A DNA stretch of 64,000 nucleotides. Source: Alphaproteobacteria bacterium MarineAlpha5_Bin9 (GTDB taxonomy: Bacteria > Pseudomonadota > Alphaproteobacteria > HIMB59 > GCA-002718135). The DNA lies in NCBI GenBank assembly GCA_002937895.1, contig PTKV01000006.1, positions 1 through 64,000 on the forward strand. The letters run 5' to 3'. Below, in pieces: positions 1 to 8,294 of the stretch (positions are counted from its first letter, which is position 1; each line of letters starts with the position of its first letter). Below the pieces are notes generated by a model. That model made no database searches. It had not been told where the DNA came from and saw only the letters and a program-made list of their open reading frames with translations. Position numbers and translations under genes: made by a program.

Positions 1-1
1 A

Positions 2-77
<76 letters not shown>

Positions 78-135
78 TAATTTAATAGCCTTTACAATTT
101 TTTTAATAAATCAACAAGAATTAAGTTAATAAAAA

Positions 136-264
136 CTATATTCCAGGGATGTATGGGACACCATCACCTTTTACAGTTTCGTTTATTTCAGAAATAGTAC
201 TGCAATTCGAAAAAGTAAAAAGCGAACCTACTAAAAAAATTACTATTAAAACTTTTTTAAACAT
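136..264 (-). CDS. small putative lipoprotein (42 aa), not in ORF track
   Basis: A short ORF on the minus strand starts at ATG 264, or at the in-frame ATG at 270, and its start overlaps the last codons of fdhA. Its product has a Lys-rich n-region (MFKK), a hydrophobic core (VLIVIFLVGSLF) and then SNC at residues 19-21, followed by a 21-residue polar tail ending in VPYIPGI. This looks like a type II signal peptide with an imperfect lipobox (F-S-N-C rather than L-A-G-C). Mature size resembles entericidin-type small lipoproteins, but I recognise no family. Position suggests co-transcription as the last gene of the formate dehydrogenase operon. It could be a chance ORF; the well-formed signal-like N-terminus argues against that. 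Confidence 0.5.
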   Translation of the reverse strand: MFKKVLIVIFLVGSLFTFSNCSTISEINETVKGDGVPYIPGI

Positions 265-3031
265 TCTCATTTACTACTATTTCTATTTTTGCAGCACAAT
301 ATTTAAATTCTGGTATTTTCCCATAAGGATCTAATGCAGGATTAGTTAATAAGTTTGCCGCTGCCTCATTATAACAAAAAGGTATAAATAAAACTCCCTT
401 AGGAATACTATTGTCTTCTCTAACTCTAATATTTACTGATCCTCTTCGAGTAGAAACCTTGATCAATTGACCTTTGTTAATTTTATGATCTTTTATATCT
501 GAAGGTGATAAAGATATAGTTGCTTCAGGTTCTATAGCATTTAAATTTGATGCTCGTCTTGTCATTGCCCCTGTGTGCCAATGCTCTAGTTGTCGTCCAG
601 TTGTTAAAATCATAGGATATTTATTGTTAGGCATTTCATCTGGAGATATTACATTTGCTGGAATAAATTTCCCTTTTCCATCTTTTGTAGGAAAACTGGA
701 TTTAAAAACTATTTCATCTCCTAAAGAATTAGAATCTTTACAAGGATATGTAACAGAATTTTCTGTTTCAAGTCTTTCCCAAGTTATATTTGCAAGAGAA
801 GGCATTACATTAAGCATTTCTTCGTAAATTTCACTTGGATGAATATAATTCCAACTTAAACCAAGTCTTTTTCCAATTTCATTAGTAATCCACCAATCCT
901 CTTTTGCCTGACCTGGAGGTTCAATAGCTTTTCTTCCCATTTGAACTTGTCTATTGGTATTAGTAACTGTTCCATTTTTTTCTGGCCATGCAGAAGCAGG
1001 TAAGATTACGTCAGCATATGTTGCTGTTTCGGTTAAGAAAATATCTTGTACGATTAAATGATTTAATTTCTGTAATGCTGATCTTGCATGATTTAAATCA
1101 GGATCTGACATAGCAGGATTCTCTCCTAGAATATACATACCTTTAATTTGACCAGAATTAATTGAATTCATTATTTCAACTACTGTTAGACCTTTTTTAT
1201 CGTTTAGTTTAGTTTTCCATATTTCTTCAAAATAATCTTTATTTTTTTTCTCTTCAACTAATTGATAATCAGGATACATCATCGGTATTAATCCTGCATC
1301 TGATGCCCCTTGAACATTATTTTGTCCTCTCAAAGGGTGTAAGCCCGTTCCTTCTTTTCCAACATTCCCAGTCATTAGTGCTAATGAAATTAAACATCTA
1401 GCATTATCTGTTCCATGAATATGTTGTGAAATTCCCATACCCCAAAAAATTATTCCTTTATTAGTATTAGCAAATAATCTTGCAACTTCTCTGATAGTTT
1501 CTGGTTTAATTTCTGTATTTTTTTCCATTTTTTCAGGAGAGAAAATTTTTAAGTGGTTCCTTAACTTATCAAAACCAATAGTTTTTTCATTTATATATTC
1601 TTTATTGAATAAATTTTCTTCAATAATTACATTCATAATTGAATTTAACAATGGAACATCATTACCTGGTTTAAATTGAATCATATGAGTAGCATATTTC
1701 GATAATGAATGCCCTCTTGGATCCATTACAATTAATTTTGATCCATTTTTAACTGCATTTTTAAAGAAAGTGGCTGCGACAGGATGATTTTCAGTTGGAT
1801 TAGCTCCTATTACTATTATTACTTCAGAATTTTTTACTTCATAAAAAGGTGCTGAAACTGCTCCTGATCCAATTGTTTCTAATAAGGCTGCAACAGAAGA
1901 TGCATGACAGAGACGAGTGCAATGATCAACATTGTTAGTATTTAATCCCGTTCTAATGAGTTTTTGAAATAAATATGCCTCTTCATTTGAACATTTTGCG
2001 GATCCAAATCCTGCTAAATTACTTGAGTTTGTACTGTTTTTATTTTTTAAATTTATGAGACCTTTTGCAGCAAAATCTAGAGCTTCTTCCCATGATGCTT
2101 CTCTAAAATAATCATATATATTTGCATAATTTATATTTGGATTCAAATCTTTTTGTTTATTCTCTTTTCTAATAAGTGGTGTAGTTAATCTTTCTGGATT
2201 GTTAACATAGTCAAAGCCAAATCTTCCTTTTACACATAGTCTATTTTTGTTTGCAGGGCCATTAACTCCATTAACGTATTGTATTCTATTATCTTTTACA
2301 TTGTATTCTAATTGACATCCAACCCCGCAATAAGGACAAACACTATTAACTTTTTTATCTATATCTGTAATTCCTAAACCATCTTTGTCAACTATAGATG
2401 AAGGCATCAAAGCTCCTGTTGGGCATACCTGAACACATTCTCCACAAGCTACACAGGTACTATCCCCCATAGGATCATCAAAGTCAAAAACTACTTTTGT
2501 TTCTTTTCCTCTATAAGCCATGCCTATAACATCATTGACTTGAACTTCTCTGCATGCTCGAACACATAAATTACATTGGATGCAAGAGTCTAAATTGACT
2601 GACATAGAAGGATGAGAAATATCTGGAAGACACTTTTCCTTTGTTTCAAATCTTGAAGACTCTATGCCTATTTTATTTATCCAATTTGTAAAATTAGATT
2701 TATTGTTGTGTGATTTATCTATTGATGGTTGATCAGTTAGTAATAGTTCAAAAACTAATTTTCTAGCTGTTTTCGCTCTTGTAGAAATAGAGGTGACTTT
2801 CATCCCCTCTGAAGGATATCTTATGCACGATGCAGCAAGGCTTTTTTCTCCATCAATCTCAACCATACAAGCCCTACAATTTCCATCTGATCTATAGCCT
2901 TCTGAAGGCAAATGGCATAAATGTGGTATTTCTATATTATTCCTATTTGCAACTTGCCAAATAGTTTCATTTTTTTCTGCTAAAAACTCTTTATTATCAA
3001 TTGAAAATTTAATTTTAGAATCACTATTCAT
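257..3031 (-). CDS. fdsA: NAD-dependent formate dehydrogenase, molybdopterin catalytic subunit
   Basis: Oxidises formate to CO2 at a bis-MGD molybdenum centre and passes electrons through Fe-S clusters to the NADH-forming subunit encoded upstream; cytoplasmic. Domains in order: NuoG-like [2Fe-2S] ferredoxin domain (first 75 residues, CHLPSEGYRSDGNCRAC), two [4Fe-4S] ferredoxin motifs (CIQCNLCVRAC near 150, CVACGECVQVC near 195), a CPYCGVGC cluster at the start of the MopB core near 235, and a C-terminal molybdopterin-binding domain. The VDHCTRLCHASSV segment near 375 places Cys, not Sec, at the metal-ligand position. About 924 aa is normal for FdsA/FdhF-type enzymes. The track starts at GTG 3043, but ATG 3031 in an ATGAATAG overlap with the upstream stop is the more natural start. 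Confidence 0.93.
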   Translation of the reverse strand: MNSDSKIKFSIDNKEFLAEKNETIWQVANRNNIEIPHLCHLPSEGYRSDGNCRACMVEIDGEKSLAASCIRYPSEGMKVTSISTRAKTARKLVFELLLTDQPSIDKSHNNKSNFTNWINKIGIESSRFETKEKCLPDISHPSMSVNLDSCIQCNLCVRACREVQVNDVIGMAYRGKETKVVFDFDDPMGDSTCVACGECVQVCPTGALMPSSIVDKDGLGITDIDKKVNSVCPYCGVGCQLEYNVKDNRIQYVNGVNGPANKNRLCVKGRFGFDYVNNPERLTTPLIRKENKQKDLNPNINYANIYDYFREASWEEALDFAAKGLINLKNKNSTNSSNLAGFGSAKCSNEEAYLFQKLIRTGLNTNNVDHCTRLCHASSVAALLETIGSGAVSAPFYEVKNSEVIIVIGANPTENHPVAATFFKNAVKNGSKLIVMDPRGHSLSKYATHMIQFKPGNDVPLLNSIMNVIIEENLFNKEYINEKTIGFDKLRNHLKIFSPEKMEKNTEIKPETIREVARLFANTNKGIIFWGMGISQHIHGTDNARCLISLALMTGNVGKEGTGLHPLRGQNNVQGASDAGLIPMMYPDYQLVEEKKNKDYFEEIWKTKLNDKKGLTVVEIMNSINSGQIKGMYILGENPAMSDPDLNHARSALQKLNHLIVQDIFLTETATYADVILPASAWPEKNGTVTNTNRQVQMGRKAIEPPGQAKEDWWITNEIGKRLGLSWNYIHPSEIYEEMLNVMPSLANITWERLETENSVTYPCKDSNSLGDEIVFKSSFPTKDGKGKFIPANVISPDEMPNNKYPMILTTGRQLEHWHTGAMTRRASNLNAIEPEATISLSPSDIKDHKINKGQLIKVSTRRGSVNIRVREDNSIPKGVLFIPFCYNEAAANLLTNPALDPYGKIPEFKYCAAKIEIVVNENV

Positions 3032-4727
3032 TTTCAAGTTCACTAGAAAAATGTTTTAATATTGATTTTAGAGGGTTTGAGGCAGCTTGACCTAAGCCAC
3101 AAATTGATGCTTCTACCATAACTTTTGATAAATCATTTAGTTTTGTTTTATCCCATTTATTTTTTCTCATTTCAATAACAGTTTTTTCTGTACCTACTCT
3201 GCAAGGAGTGCATTGTCCACAACTCTCATCTTCAAAAAATTTTAATAAATTTAAACCTACATTTTTTATACTATCGTGATCTGATAAAATAATAATAGCT
3301 GCTGAACCTAAGAAACAATCATGAGTTGCTAAATCTTCAACACCATAATCAAGTGGAATATTATTTAAAGATGCTGGTAATATACCTCCAGAAGCTCCTC
3401 CTGGTAAATAAGCTTTAAATATATGGCCTTCAATCATACCATCACAATAATCATCTATTAACTCTTGAACAGTTGTTCCTGCAGGAGCAATTTTAACCCC
3501 AGGATTATTTATTCTTCCAGAAACTGAAAAACTATGAAATCCTTTTCTTCCATTTTTTCCTTTTTTAGAAAACCATCTAGGGCCTTTCTCAATAATGTCT
3601 CTTAACCAATAGACAGTTTCAACATTGTTAACAAGTGTAGGTCGTCCAAACAATCCTTTTTCTGCAACAAATGGAGGACGATGTCTTGGAAGGCCTCTTT
3701 TTCCTTCAATACTTTCAATCATAGCAGATTCTTCCCCGCAAATATATGCACCTGCTCCTCTTCTTAATATAATATAATTCTTTTCAATAATATTTTTTAT
3801 TTCAAGTTTTTGAATTTCACTTTCAAGAATTGACATAACGGCAGGATATTCATCTCTTAAATATATAAAAATTTTTTTTGCATTAACTATTTCTGAACTT
3901 ATTAAAATACCTTCCAAAAATCTATGGGGATCACTTTCCATATAATGCCTATCTTTAAAAGTTCCAACTTCTCCCTCATCAGCGTTTATAGCTAGGTATC
4001 TGGGTTCAGGATAAAAATTTACAAATTCCCATTTTTTATAAGTAGGAAATCCAGCTCCACCTTTGCCTTTAAGGTTACTTTCTTGAACTAAATTCTTAAC
4101 TTCTTTAGTTGATATTTGTTTATTAATAATTTTTTTATAAATTTTATAACCACCATTTTTTAAATAATTATTAAAATCTATATATTTAGGAATTTTTGCT
4201 TTATAATTTTTATTTTCTATTGCTTTCAAAACTTTTTCAAAATTAGCATTATCGATGTAATTCTTTCCTACACATACTGTAGGAGCATTTTGACATCTAC
4301 CCATACAAGGAGCTGGTAATACTTTTAAGTTTAAATTATCAATTGAATTAAGTTTATCAAATAAAGAATCTGACCCAAACATTGAACAAGTTAAGTTTTC
4401 ACATACTCTAATAATCACATCTGATGGTTTAGCATCGTTATCTTTTGATACGTTAAAATGCGAATAAAAAGTTGATACTTCATAAACCTCTGCAAAAGGA
4501 ATGTTGAGTAATAATGCTAGAGCCTCAAGATGCTTTGCATATAGTATTCCATAATGATCTTGGATTATATGTAAATATTCAATCAATTCATCACGATAAA
4601 AATTGTTTCTATTTAATAAACTCTTTATTTCAAGAAGAGGTTCTTTTTTTACTTGTCTACCTTTTGGCTGCCATCTTCTTTTTTTTGATAATAAAGTTTT
4701 TTTGTTTTGAGATATAAAATCTTTCAT
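3024..4727 (-). CDS. fdsB: formate dehydrogenase NADH-forming subunit, fused NuoE-NuoF type
   Basis: Diaphorase part of the soluble formate dehydrogenase: takes electrons from FdsA and reduces NAD+. The first ~165 residues are a NuoE/FdsG-like thioredoxin-fold [2Fe-2S] domain (CENLTCSMFGS and CMGRCQNAPTVC). The rest is NuoF/FdsB-like with the Gly-rich NADH/FMN region (KGGAGFPTYKKW, NADEGEVGTFKDRH) and the C-terminal [4Fe-4S] site (CGQCTPCRVGTEK plus a later CGLG). Separate FdsG and FdsB proteins are classical, so this is a fusion, explaining the 567-aa length. First gene of the fdsB-fdsA unit. No FdsD-like gene is visible. Regulation is unknown; the only upstream space is a 51-bp divergent spacer shared with the TusA-like gene. 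Confidence 0.92.
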   Translation of the reverse strand: MKDFISQNKKTLLSKKRRWQPKGRQVKKEPLLEIKSLLNRNNFYRDELIEYLHIIQDHYGILYAKHLEALALLLNIPFAEVYEVSTFYSHFNVSKDNDAKPSDVIIRVCENLTCSMFGSDSLFDKLNSIDNLNLKVLPAPCMGRCQNAPTVCVGKNYIDNANFEKVLKAIENKNYKAKIPKYIDFNNYLKNGGYKIYKKIINKQISTKEVKNLVQESNLKGKGGAGFPTYKKWEFVNFYPEPRYLAINADEGEVGTFKDRHYMESDPHRFLEGILISSEIVNAKKIFIYLRDEYPAVMSILESEIQKLEIKNIIEKNYIILRRGAGAYICGEESAMIESIEGKRGLPRHRPPFVAEKGLFGRPTLVNNVETVYWLRDIIEKGPRWFSKKGKNGRKGFHSFSVSGRINNPGVKIAPAGTTVQELIDDYCDGMIEGHIFKAYLPGGASGGILPASLNNIPLDYGVEDLATHDCFLGSAAIIILSDHDSIKNVGLNLLKFFEDESCGQCTPCRVGTEKTVIEMRKNKWDKTKLNDLSKVMVEASICGLGQAASNPLKSILKHFSSELENE

Positions 4728-4778
4728 AATAAATATTTTATTTTTTTTATTTCTATATAAATAGTAATATATTTATAA
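4728..4778. promoter_or_regulatory. divergent intergenic spacer, probable promoters for fdsBA and tusA-like gene
   Basis: This 51-bp, almost purely A/T spacer lies between the fdsB start (minus strand) and the tusA-like start (plus strand), so promoters for both should lie in or near it. It contains TATAAA/TAATAT-like stretches that could serve as -10 elements, but base composition makes such matches expected by chance. No operator or riboswitch fold is visible. Confidence 0.3.
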
Positions 4779-5024
4779 ATGAAAAGTAGCATTAAAAAAA
4801 ATGAAATAGATCTTGATGTTAGGGGATTAGAGTGTCCACTGCCAGTCCTAAAAGCTAGAAAATTATCTCAAAGTCTTAAAAAAGGGACAATTGTAAAGGT
4901 AATATGTACAGATCCTTTGGCTAAAATGGATTTTGAACATTATTGTGAAGAATCTGGTAATATATTTATAGGTTGTGAAAAAATAAAAGAAAATTATATT
5001 ATTAGATATAAATACATTAAATAA
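4779..5024 (+). CDS. TusA/SirA-family sulfur-carrier protein
   Basis: An 81-aa TusA-type protein. The diagnostic N-terminal motif LDVRGLECPLPVLKARK has the persulfide-carrying Cys in CPxP, followed by the family's usual secondary structure and KMDFEHYCEESGN. TusA proteins relay sulfane sulfur from cysteine desulfurases to acceptors such as tRNA-thiolation or molybdenum-cofactor enzymes. Wedged between formate dehydrogenase and moeA-mobB-fdhD-mobA, it probably serves sulfur delivery for formate dehydrogenase maturation (inference from context). It converges on moeA with only 3 nt between stops. A role in 2-thiouridine synthesis remains possible, so I leave the symbol empty. Confidence 0.88.
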   Translation: MKSSIKKNEIDLDVRGLECPLPVLKARKLSQSLKKGTIVKVICTDPLAKMDFEHYCEESGNIFIGCEKIKENYIIRYKYIK

Positions 5025-5027
5025 ATA

Positions 5028-6245
5028 TTAAATGTACATTTCATTAAAAGGATAAAATTTATAAACATCACCTTTTTTTACGCTCTTGATATTTTCAGGA
5101 ATTTCAATAATACCATCTGAATTAGCGATTGATGATATAATACCTGAGCCTTGTTTTAAATATTTGTTTACAATTAATTCTTTATTATTTTTTTCAATAA
5201 CAACTCTTAACCATTCCATTCTTGCAGTTTTTTTGATCATATTAAAATTTACTTTAGCGGAATATGAAAATGGAATCTCAAATTTACTACCACATAAAAA
5301 TTTTAAGAAGGGGCTAATTATCATTCCAAAAAGTAAATATACAGATACTGGATTTCCTGGCAAACAAATAAATATAGTTTTCTTAATTTTACCAATGGCT
5401 AGTGGTCTTCCTGGTTTAATCGCAATTTTCCAAAAAAAAATTTCACCAATTTCTTTAATTGCATTTATAATATGATCTTCTTCGCCAACCGAGGCACCTC
5501 CAGTTATAATTATAACATCATAAAAATTAATATTTTTATCAAGTAGTTTAAGAATTCTTTTTTTAGAATCTTTTAAGTTACCTAAAAATTTAGAAGCTAT
5601 ATATTGTTTTTTTAGTAAAGTGGATAATGTATATTTATTTGAATTATTTATTTTTGATTTATTTAGTTTTTGCCCAGGATTTACAAGTTCATTCCCACTG
5701 GTAAAAAAACCTACTTTTAACTTATTTTTTACTTTTATTGATTTTTTTCCAATTGAAGCTAGGATAGAAATATTTTTAAAATTTATTTTCTCATTTACAC
5801 CTATCACCTTTTTATTTTTTGAAATATCCTCACCTGCTGAACGACAGTTATCTCCAAATTTAGGGTATTTATTAATTCTTATTTTTTGAGAAAACTTAAT
5901 CACATTTTCTTGCATTACAACAGAATTGCTATTTTTTGGCATTTTAGCTCCAGTAAATATTCTAACTGATTCACCTTTCTTTAAAAATAAATTATTATTA
6001 TCGCCTGCAGTTATTTTAGATACGACTTTATAAGAATTTGTTTTTCCAAAATCATTATCAGGTAAAGCATATCCATCTACTGCTGAATTTTTAAATGGTG
6101 GGACATTTATTTTACTTCTAATTATTTCCGCAGAAAAACGTTCATCACTATTAATTAATTTTACATTTTCTGAACTAATTAATGGTTTTTTAATTTTTTT
6201 TAACAAATTAATTAATTGTTTTTTTTTAAGTGGTTGTTTATTCAT
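5028..6245 (-). CDS. moeA: molybdopterin molybdenumtransferase MoeA
   Basis: Inserts molybdate into adenylated molybdopterin in the last steps of Moco synthesis. Family marks: PPFKNSAVDGYAL near residue 50, IFTGAKMPKNSNSVVMQE near 100, the TGGASVGEEDHI catalytic segment near 250 and KPGRPLAIGKI...CLPGNPVSVYLLF near 280-305. At 405 aa it is full length. It is followed (minus strand order mobB then moeA) by an 8-nt overlap with mobB, suggesting translational coupling. No MoaA/MoaB/MoaC/MoaE genes are in the window, so early cofactor synthesis must be elsewhere. Confidence 0.95.
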   Translation of the reverse strand: MNKQPLKKKQLINLLKKIKKPLISSENVKLINSDERFSAEIIRSKINVPPFKNSAVDGYALPDNDFGKTNSYKVVSKITAGDNNNLFLKKGESVRIFTGAKMPKNSNSVVMQENVIKFSQKIRINKYPKFGDNCRSAGEDISKNKKVIGVNEKINFKNISILASIGKKSIKVKNKLKVGFFTSGNELVNPGQKLNKSKINNSNKYTLSTLLKKQYIASKFLGNLKDSKKRILKLLDKNINFYDVIIITGGASVGEEDHIINAIKEIGEIFFWKIAIKPGRPLAIGKIKKTIFICLPGNPVSVYLLFGMIISPFLKFLCGSKFEIPFSYSAKVNFNMIKKTARMEWLRVVIEKNNKELIVNKYLKQGSGIISSIANSDGIIEIPENIKSVKKGDVYKFYPFNEMYI

Positions 6246-6726
6246 TTGAATTTATGCCTATAATTAATTTTGAAATATTTTCTAAGTTAGAAAACTTATA
6301 AACTGGTAAATTAACCTTTAAATCAAATTCAGATACTATTCCTATAACATTTTTTAAATTTGGAAAAAGAAATTTTTTTGGATTACTAATTACTTCTATT
6401 TTAGGATAAAAAGAGTTTTTATATCCTTCAAAAAAAACAATATCTGGAGAATCAAAAGCATCAATTAAATCTTCTAATTTTTTTTCTTGATCATCTTTTA
6501 TTTCTGATATTTTAGCCCATCTTTTTGAGGAGCTAATTATAACTTGAGATGAACCAGCTTGTCTATGAAGAAAGCTATCAGTATTTGGTGTATCAATTTC
6601 AAAATTATGATGAGCATGCTTTATTGAAGCTACTTTATAGCTTAAACTTGAAAAATGTTTTATTAATTCTTGAGATAAAAAAGTTTTACCCGAATTTTTT
6701 AAACCTACTATTCCACAAATTATCAT
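6238..6726 (-). CDS. mobB: molybdopterin-guanine dinucleotide biosynthesis adapter MobB
   Basis: P-loop protein that assists MobA in attaching GMP to molybdopterin. The Walker A motif GLKNSGKT lies at residues 7-14, followed by the family segments VASIKHAHHNFEIDTPNTDSF and RQAGSSQVI, and the FFEGYKNSFYPKIEV block near 100-115. Length (162 aa) is typical. It leads a two-gene unit with moeA and is divergent from fdhD across a 65-bp spacer. Confidence 0.93.
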   Translation of the reverse strand: MIICGIVGLKNSGKTFLSQELIKHFSSLSYKVASIKHAHHNFEIDTPNTDSFLHRQAGSSQVIISSSKRWAKISEIKDDQEKKLEDLIDAFDSPDIVFFEGYKNSFYPKIEVISNPKKFLFPNLKNVIGIVSEFDLKVNLPVYKFSNLENISKLIIGINSNE

Positions 6727-6791
6727 TATATTCTATTTAACTAATAATTATATTTTACTATATATAATTTATGTATAAAATTTTATATTAA
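6727..6791. promoter_or_regulatory. divergent spacer between mobB and fdhD
   Basis: This 65-bp A/T-only-like spacer separates the mobB-moeA unit (minus) from fdhD-mobA (plus). The run ACTATATATAATTTATG contains a TATAAT-type hexamer in the right place for an fdhD promoter, but no convincing -35 can be separated from background. No binding-site palindrome stands out. Confidence 0.28.
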
Positions 6792-7604
6792 ATGAAAAAA
6801 ACTAATTTAATAATAAAACCAGATTTAAACAATAAAAATCTTACCAAAATTATTAATGGAATTGATGAAAATAACAATAAAATTAAGACAAAAGTAGTTA
6901 CTGAAAAATCAATAACAATTTTTTTAAACAATCAAGAAATAGTTACATTAATGACTATAGGAGATCACCCTAAATTTTTAGCTATTGGTTATCTCACAAA
7001 TCAAAATATGATTAAGAAATCTGAAAAAATAAAAAAAATTGAATATGATAAAGATCTTGAAACTATAGTAGTTAGAACTAATAAAAAAACTAATTATGAA
7101 CAAAAACTAAAGAAAAAAATTACTACAAGTGGATGTGCTCAAGGAACTATATTTGGAGATGTCTATGATCAAATTTTGAATAATAAATTATCAATTAAAA
7201 ATAAAATCAAAAAAAAATGGATTTACGAACTTTCAAAAAAAATTAATCTTACACCAAGTTTATATTTAGAGGCAGGAGCAATACATGGATGCGTTTTATG
7301 CTTTAAAAATGAACCAATAATCTATATGGAAGATGTGGGTAGACACAATGCAATAGATAAAATCGCTGGATTTATTTTTTATAACAATATTAAAACTGAG
7401 AATAAAATAATGTACACAACTGGCAGGCTTACAAGTGAAATGATTATCAAAACTGTAAAAATGAATATACCAATATTAATTTCAAGATCTGGATTTACCT
7501 CGTGGGGAGTAGAATTAGCAAAAAAAACAAATCTTACACTAATAGGCAGGGCTAAAGGAAAAAAATATAATATCTTATCTGGAGAAAAAAGATTAATTTT
7601 GTGA
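6792..7604 (+). CDS. fdhD: formate dehydrogenase accessory sulfurtransferase FdhD
   Basis: Transfers sulfur from a cysteine desulfurase to the bis-MGD cofactor, activating formate dehydrogenase. Recognised by the loop TTSGCAQGT (Cys115), the EAGAIHGCVLC segment, YMEDVGRHNAIDKI near 180 and TTGRLTSEMI...SRSGFTSWGVELAKK near 215-245. E. coli FdhD has a CxxC pair in the loop; here only the first Cys is kept (C-A-Q-G). Length 270 aa is normal. It overlaps mobA by 4 nt (GTGA), so the two are probably coupled. Clustering with fdsBA fits its substrate. Confidence 0.94.
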   Translation: MKKTNLIIKPDLNNKNLTKIINGIDENNNKIKTKVVTEKSITIFLNNQEIVTLMTIGDHPKFLAIGYLTNQNMIKKSEKIKKIEYDKDLETIVVRTNKKTNYEQKLKKKITTSGCAQGTIFGDVYDQILNNKLSIKNKIKKKWIYELSKKINLTPSLYLEAGAIHGCVLCFKNEPIIYMEDVGRHNAIDKIAGFIFYNNIKTENKIMYTTGRLTSEMIIKTVKMNIPILISRSGFTSWGVELAKKTNLTLIGRAKGKKYNILSGEKRLIL

Positions 7605-8233
7605 AAGATTCAGATAGATTAGTTTGTACTTTAATTTTAGCAGGTGGTCTCTCAAAACGTATGGGAGGAGTAATAAAAACATTTTTAAAATTTAACGACA
7701 AAACAATATTAGATCGGATAATTGATAAAACTAATAATCAAAATAAAAATATTTTAATTAATGCAAATAGTGATAATTTCAAAATTAGTAATAAAAATTA
7801 TCAAATAATTAAAGATGTAATTGAAGGATTTAAAGGGCCATTAGCAGGAATACATTCAGGATTTGATTGGATTCATAAAAACAAACTAGATTATAAATGG
7901 TTAGTTACTGTACCAAGTGATACTCCTTTTTTGCCAAATAATTTAATAGAAGAATTATTTGATAAAATATTATCTACTAAATGTAAGATAGTTTTAGCTT
8001 CTCATAAAAATAAAATTCACCCTGTAATTGGTATATGGGATTGTTCATTAAAAGAAGATTTAGAAAAAAATTTGAAAAAAGGAGTAAGAAAAATAATGAA
8101 TTGGGTTGTAAATCATGAGTTTGAGCATATTAACTTTGAAAATGAAAAATATGATCCTTTTTTTAATATTAATACTAAACAAGATCTATTATCAGCTAAA
8201 GAAATAGAAGATAAACTTATAAAAAAAATATAA
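7601..8233 (+). CDS. mobA: molybdenum cofactor guanylyltransferase MobA
   Basis: Couples GTP to molybdopterin to make MGD, the cofactor form used by formate dehydrogenase. The nucleotidyltransferase signature LILAGGLSKRMGG (residues 12-24) with a following Lys, the GPLAGIHSG loop near 85 and the VPSDTPFLP metal-binding motif near 105 are all present. It starts with GTG inside the fdhD stop (GTGA), which is the only sensible start because the signature follows after 11 residues. Length (210 aa) is typical. Confidence 0.94.
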   Translation: MKDSDRLVCTLILAGGLSKRMGGVIKTFLKFNDKTILDRIIDKTNNQNKNILINANSDNFKISNKNYQIIKDVIEGFKGPLAGIHSGFDWIHKNKLDYKWLVTVPSDTPFLPNNLIEELFDKILSTKCKIVLASHKNKIHPVIGIWDCSLKEDLEKNLKKGVRKIMNWVVNHEFEHINFENEKYDPFFNINTKQDLLSAKEIEDKLIKKI

Positions 8234-8294
8234 AATATCTCAAAGTTTTATAGATAAACATCACAACTAGGTTTATAGTAATTTTTATACTTTT

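Noticed and set aside
149-334. 61-aa plus-strand ORF at the left edge
   Set aside because: It lies antisense to the end of fdhA and to the lipoprotein-like ORF and has no family character; low-complexity Ile/Phe/Tyr sequence expected from an AT-rich antisense strand.
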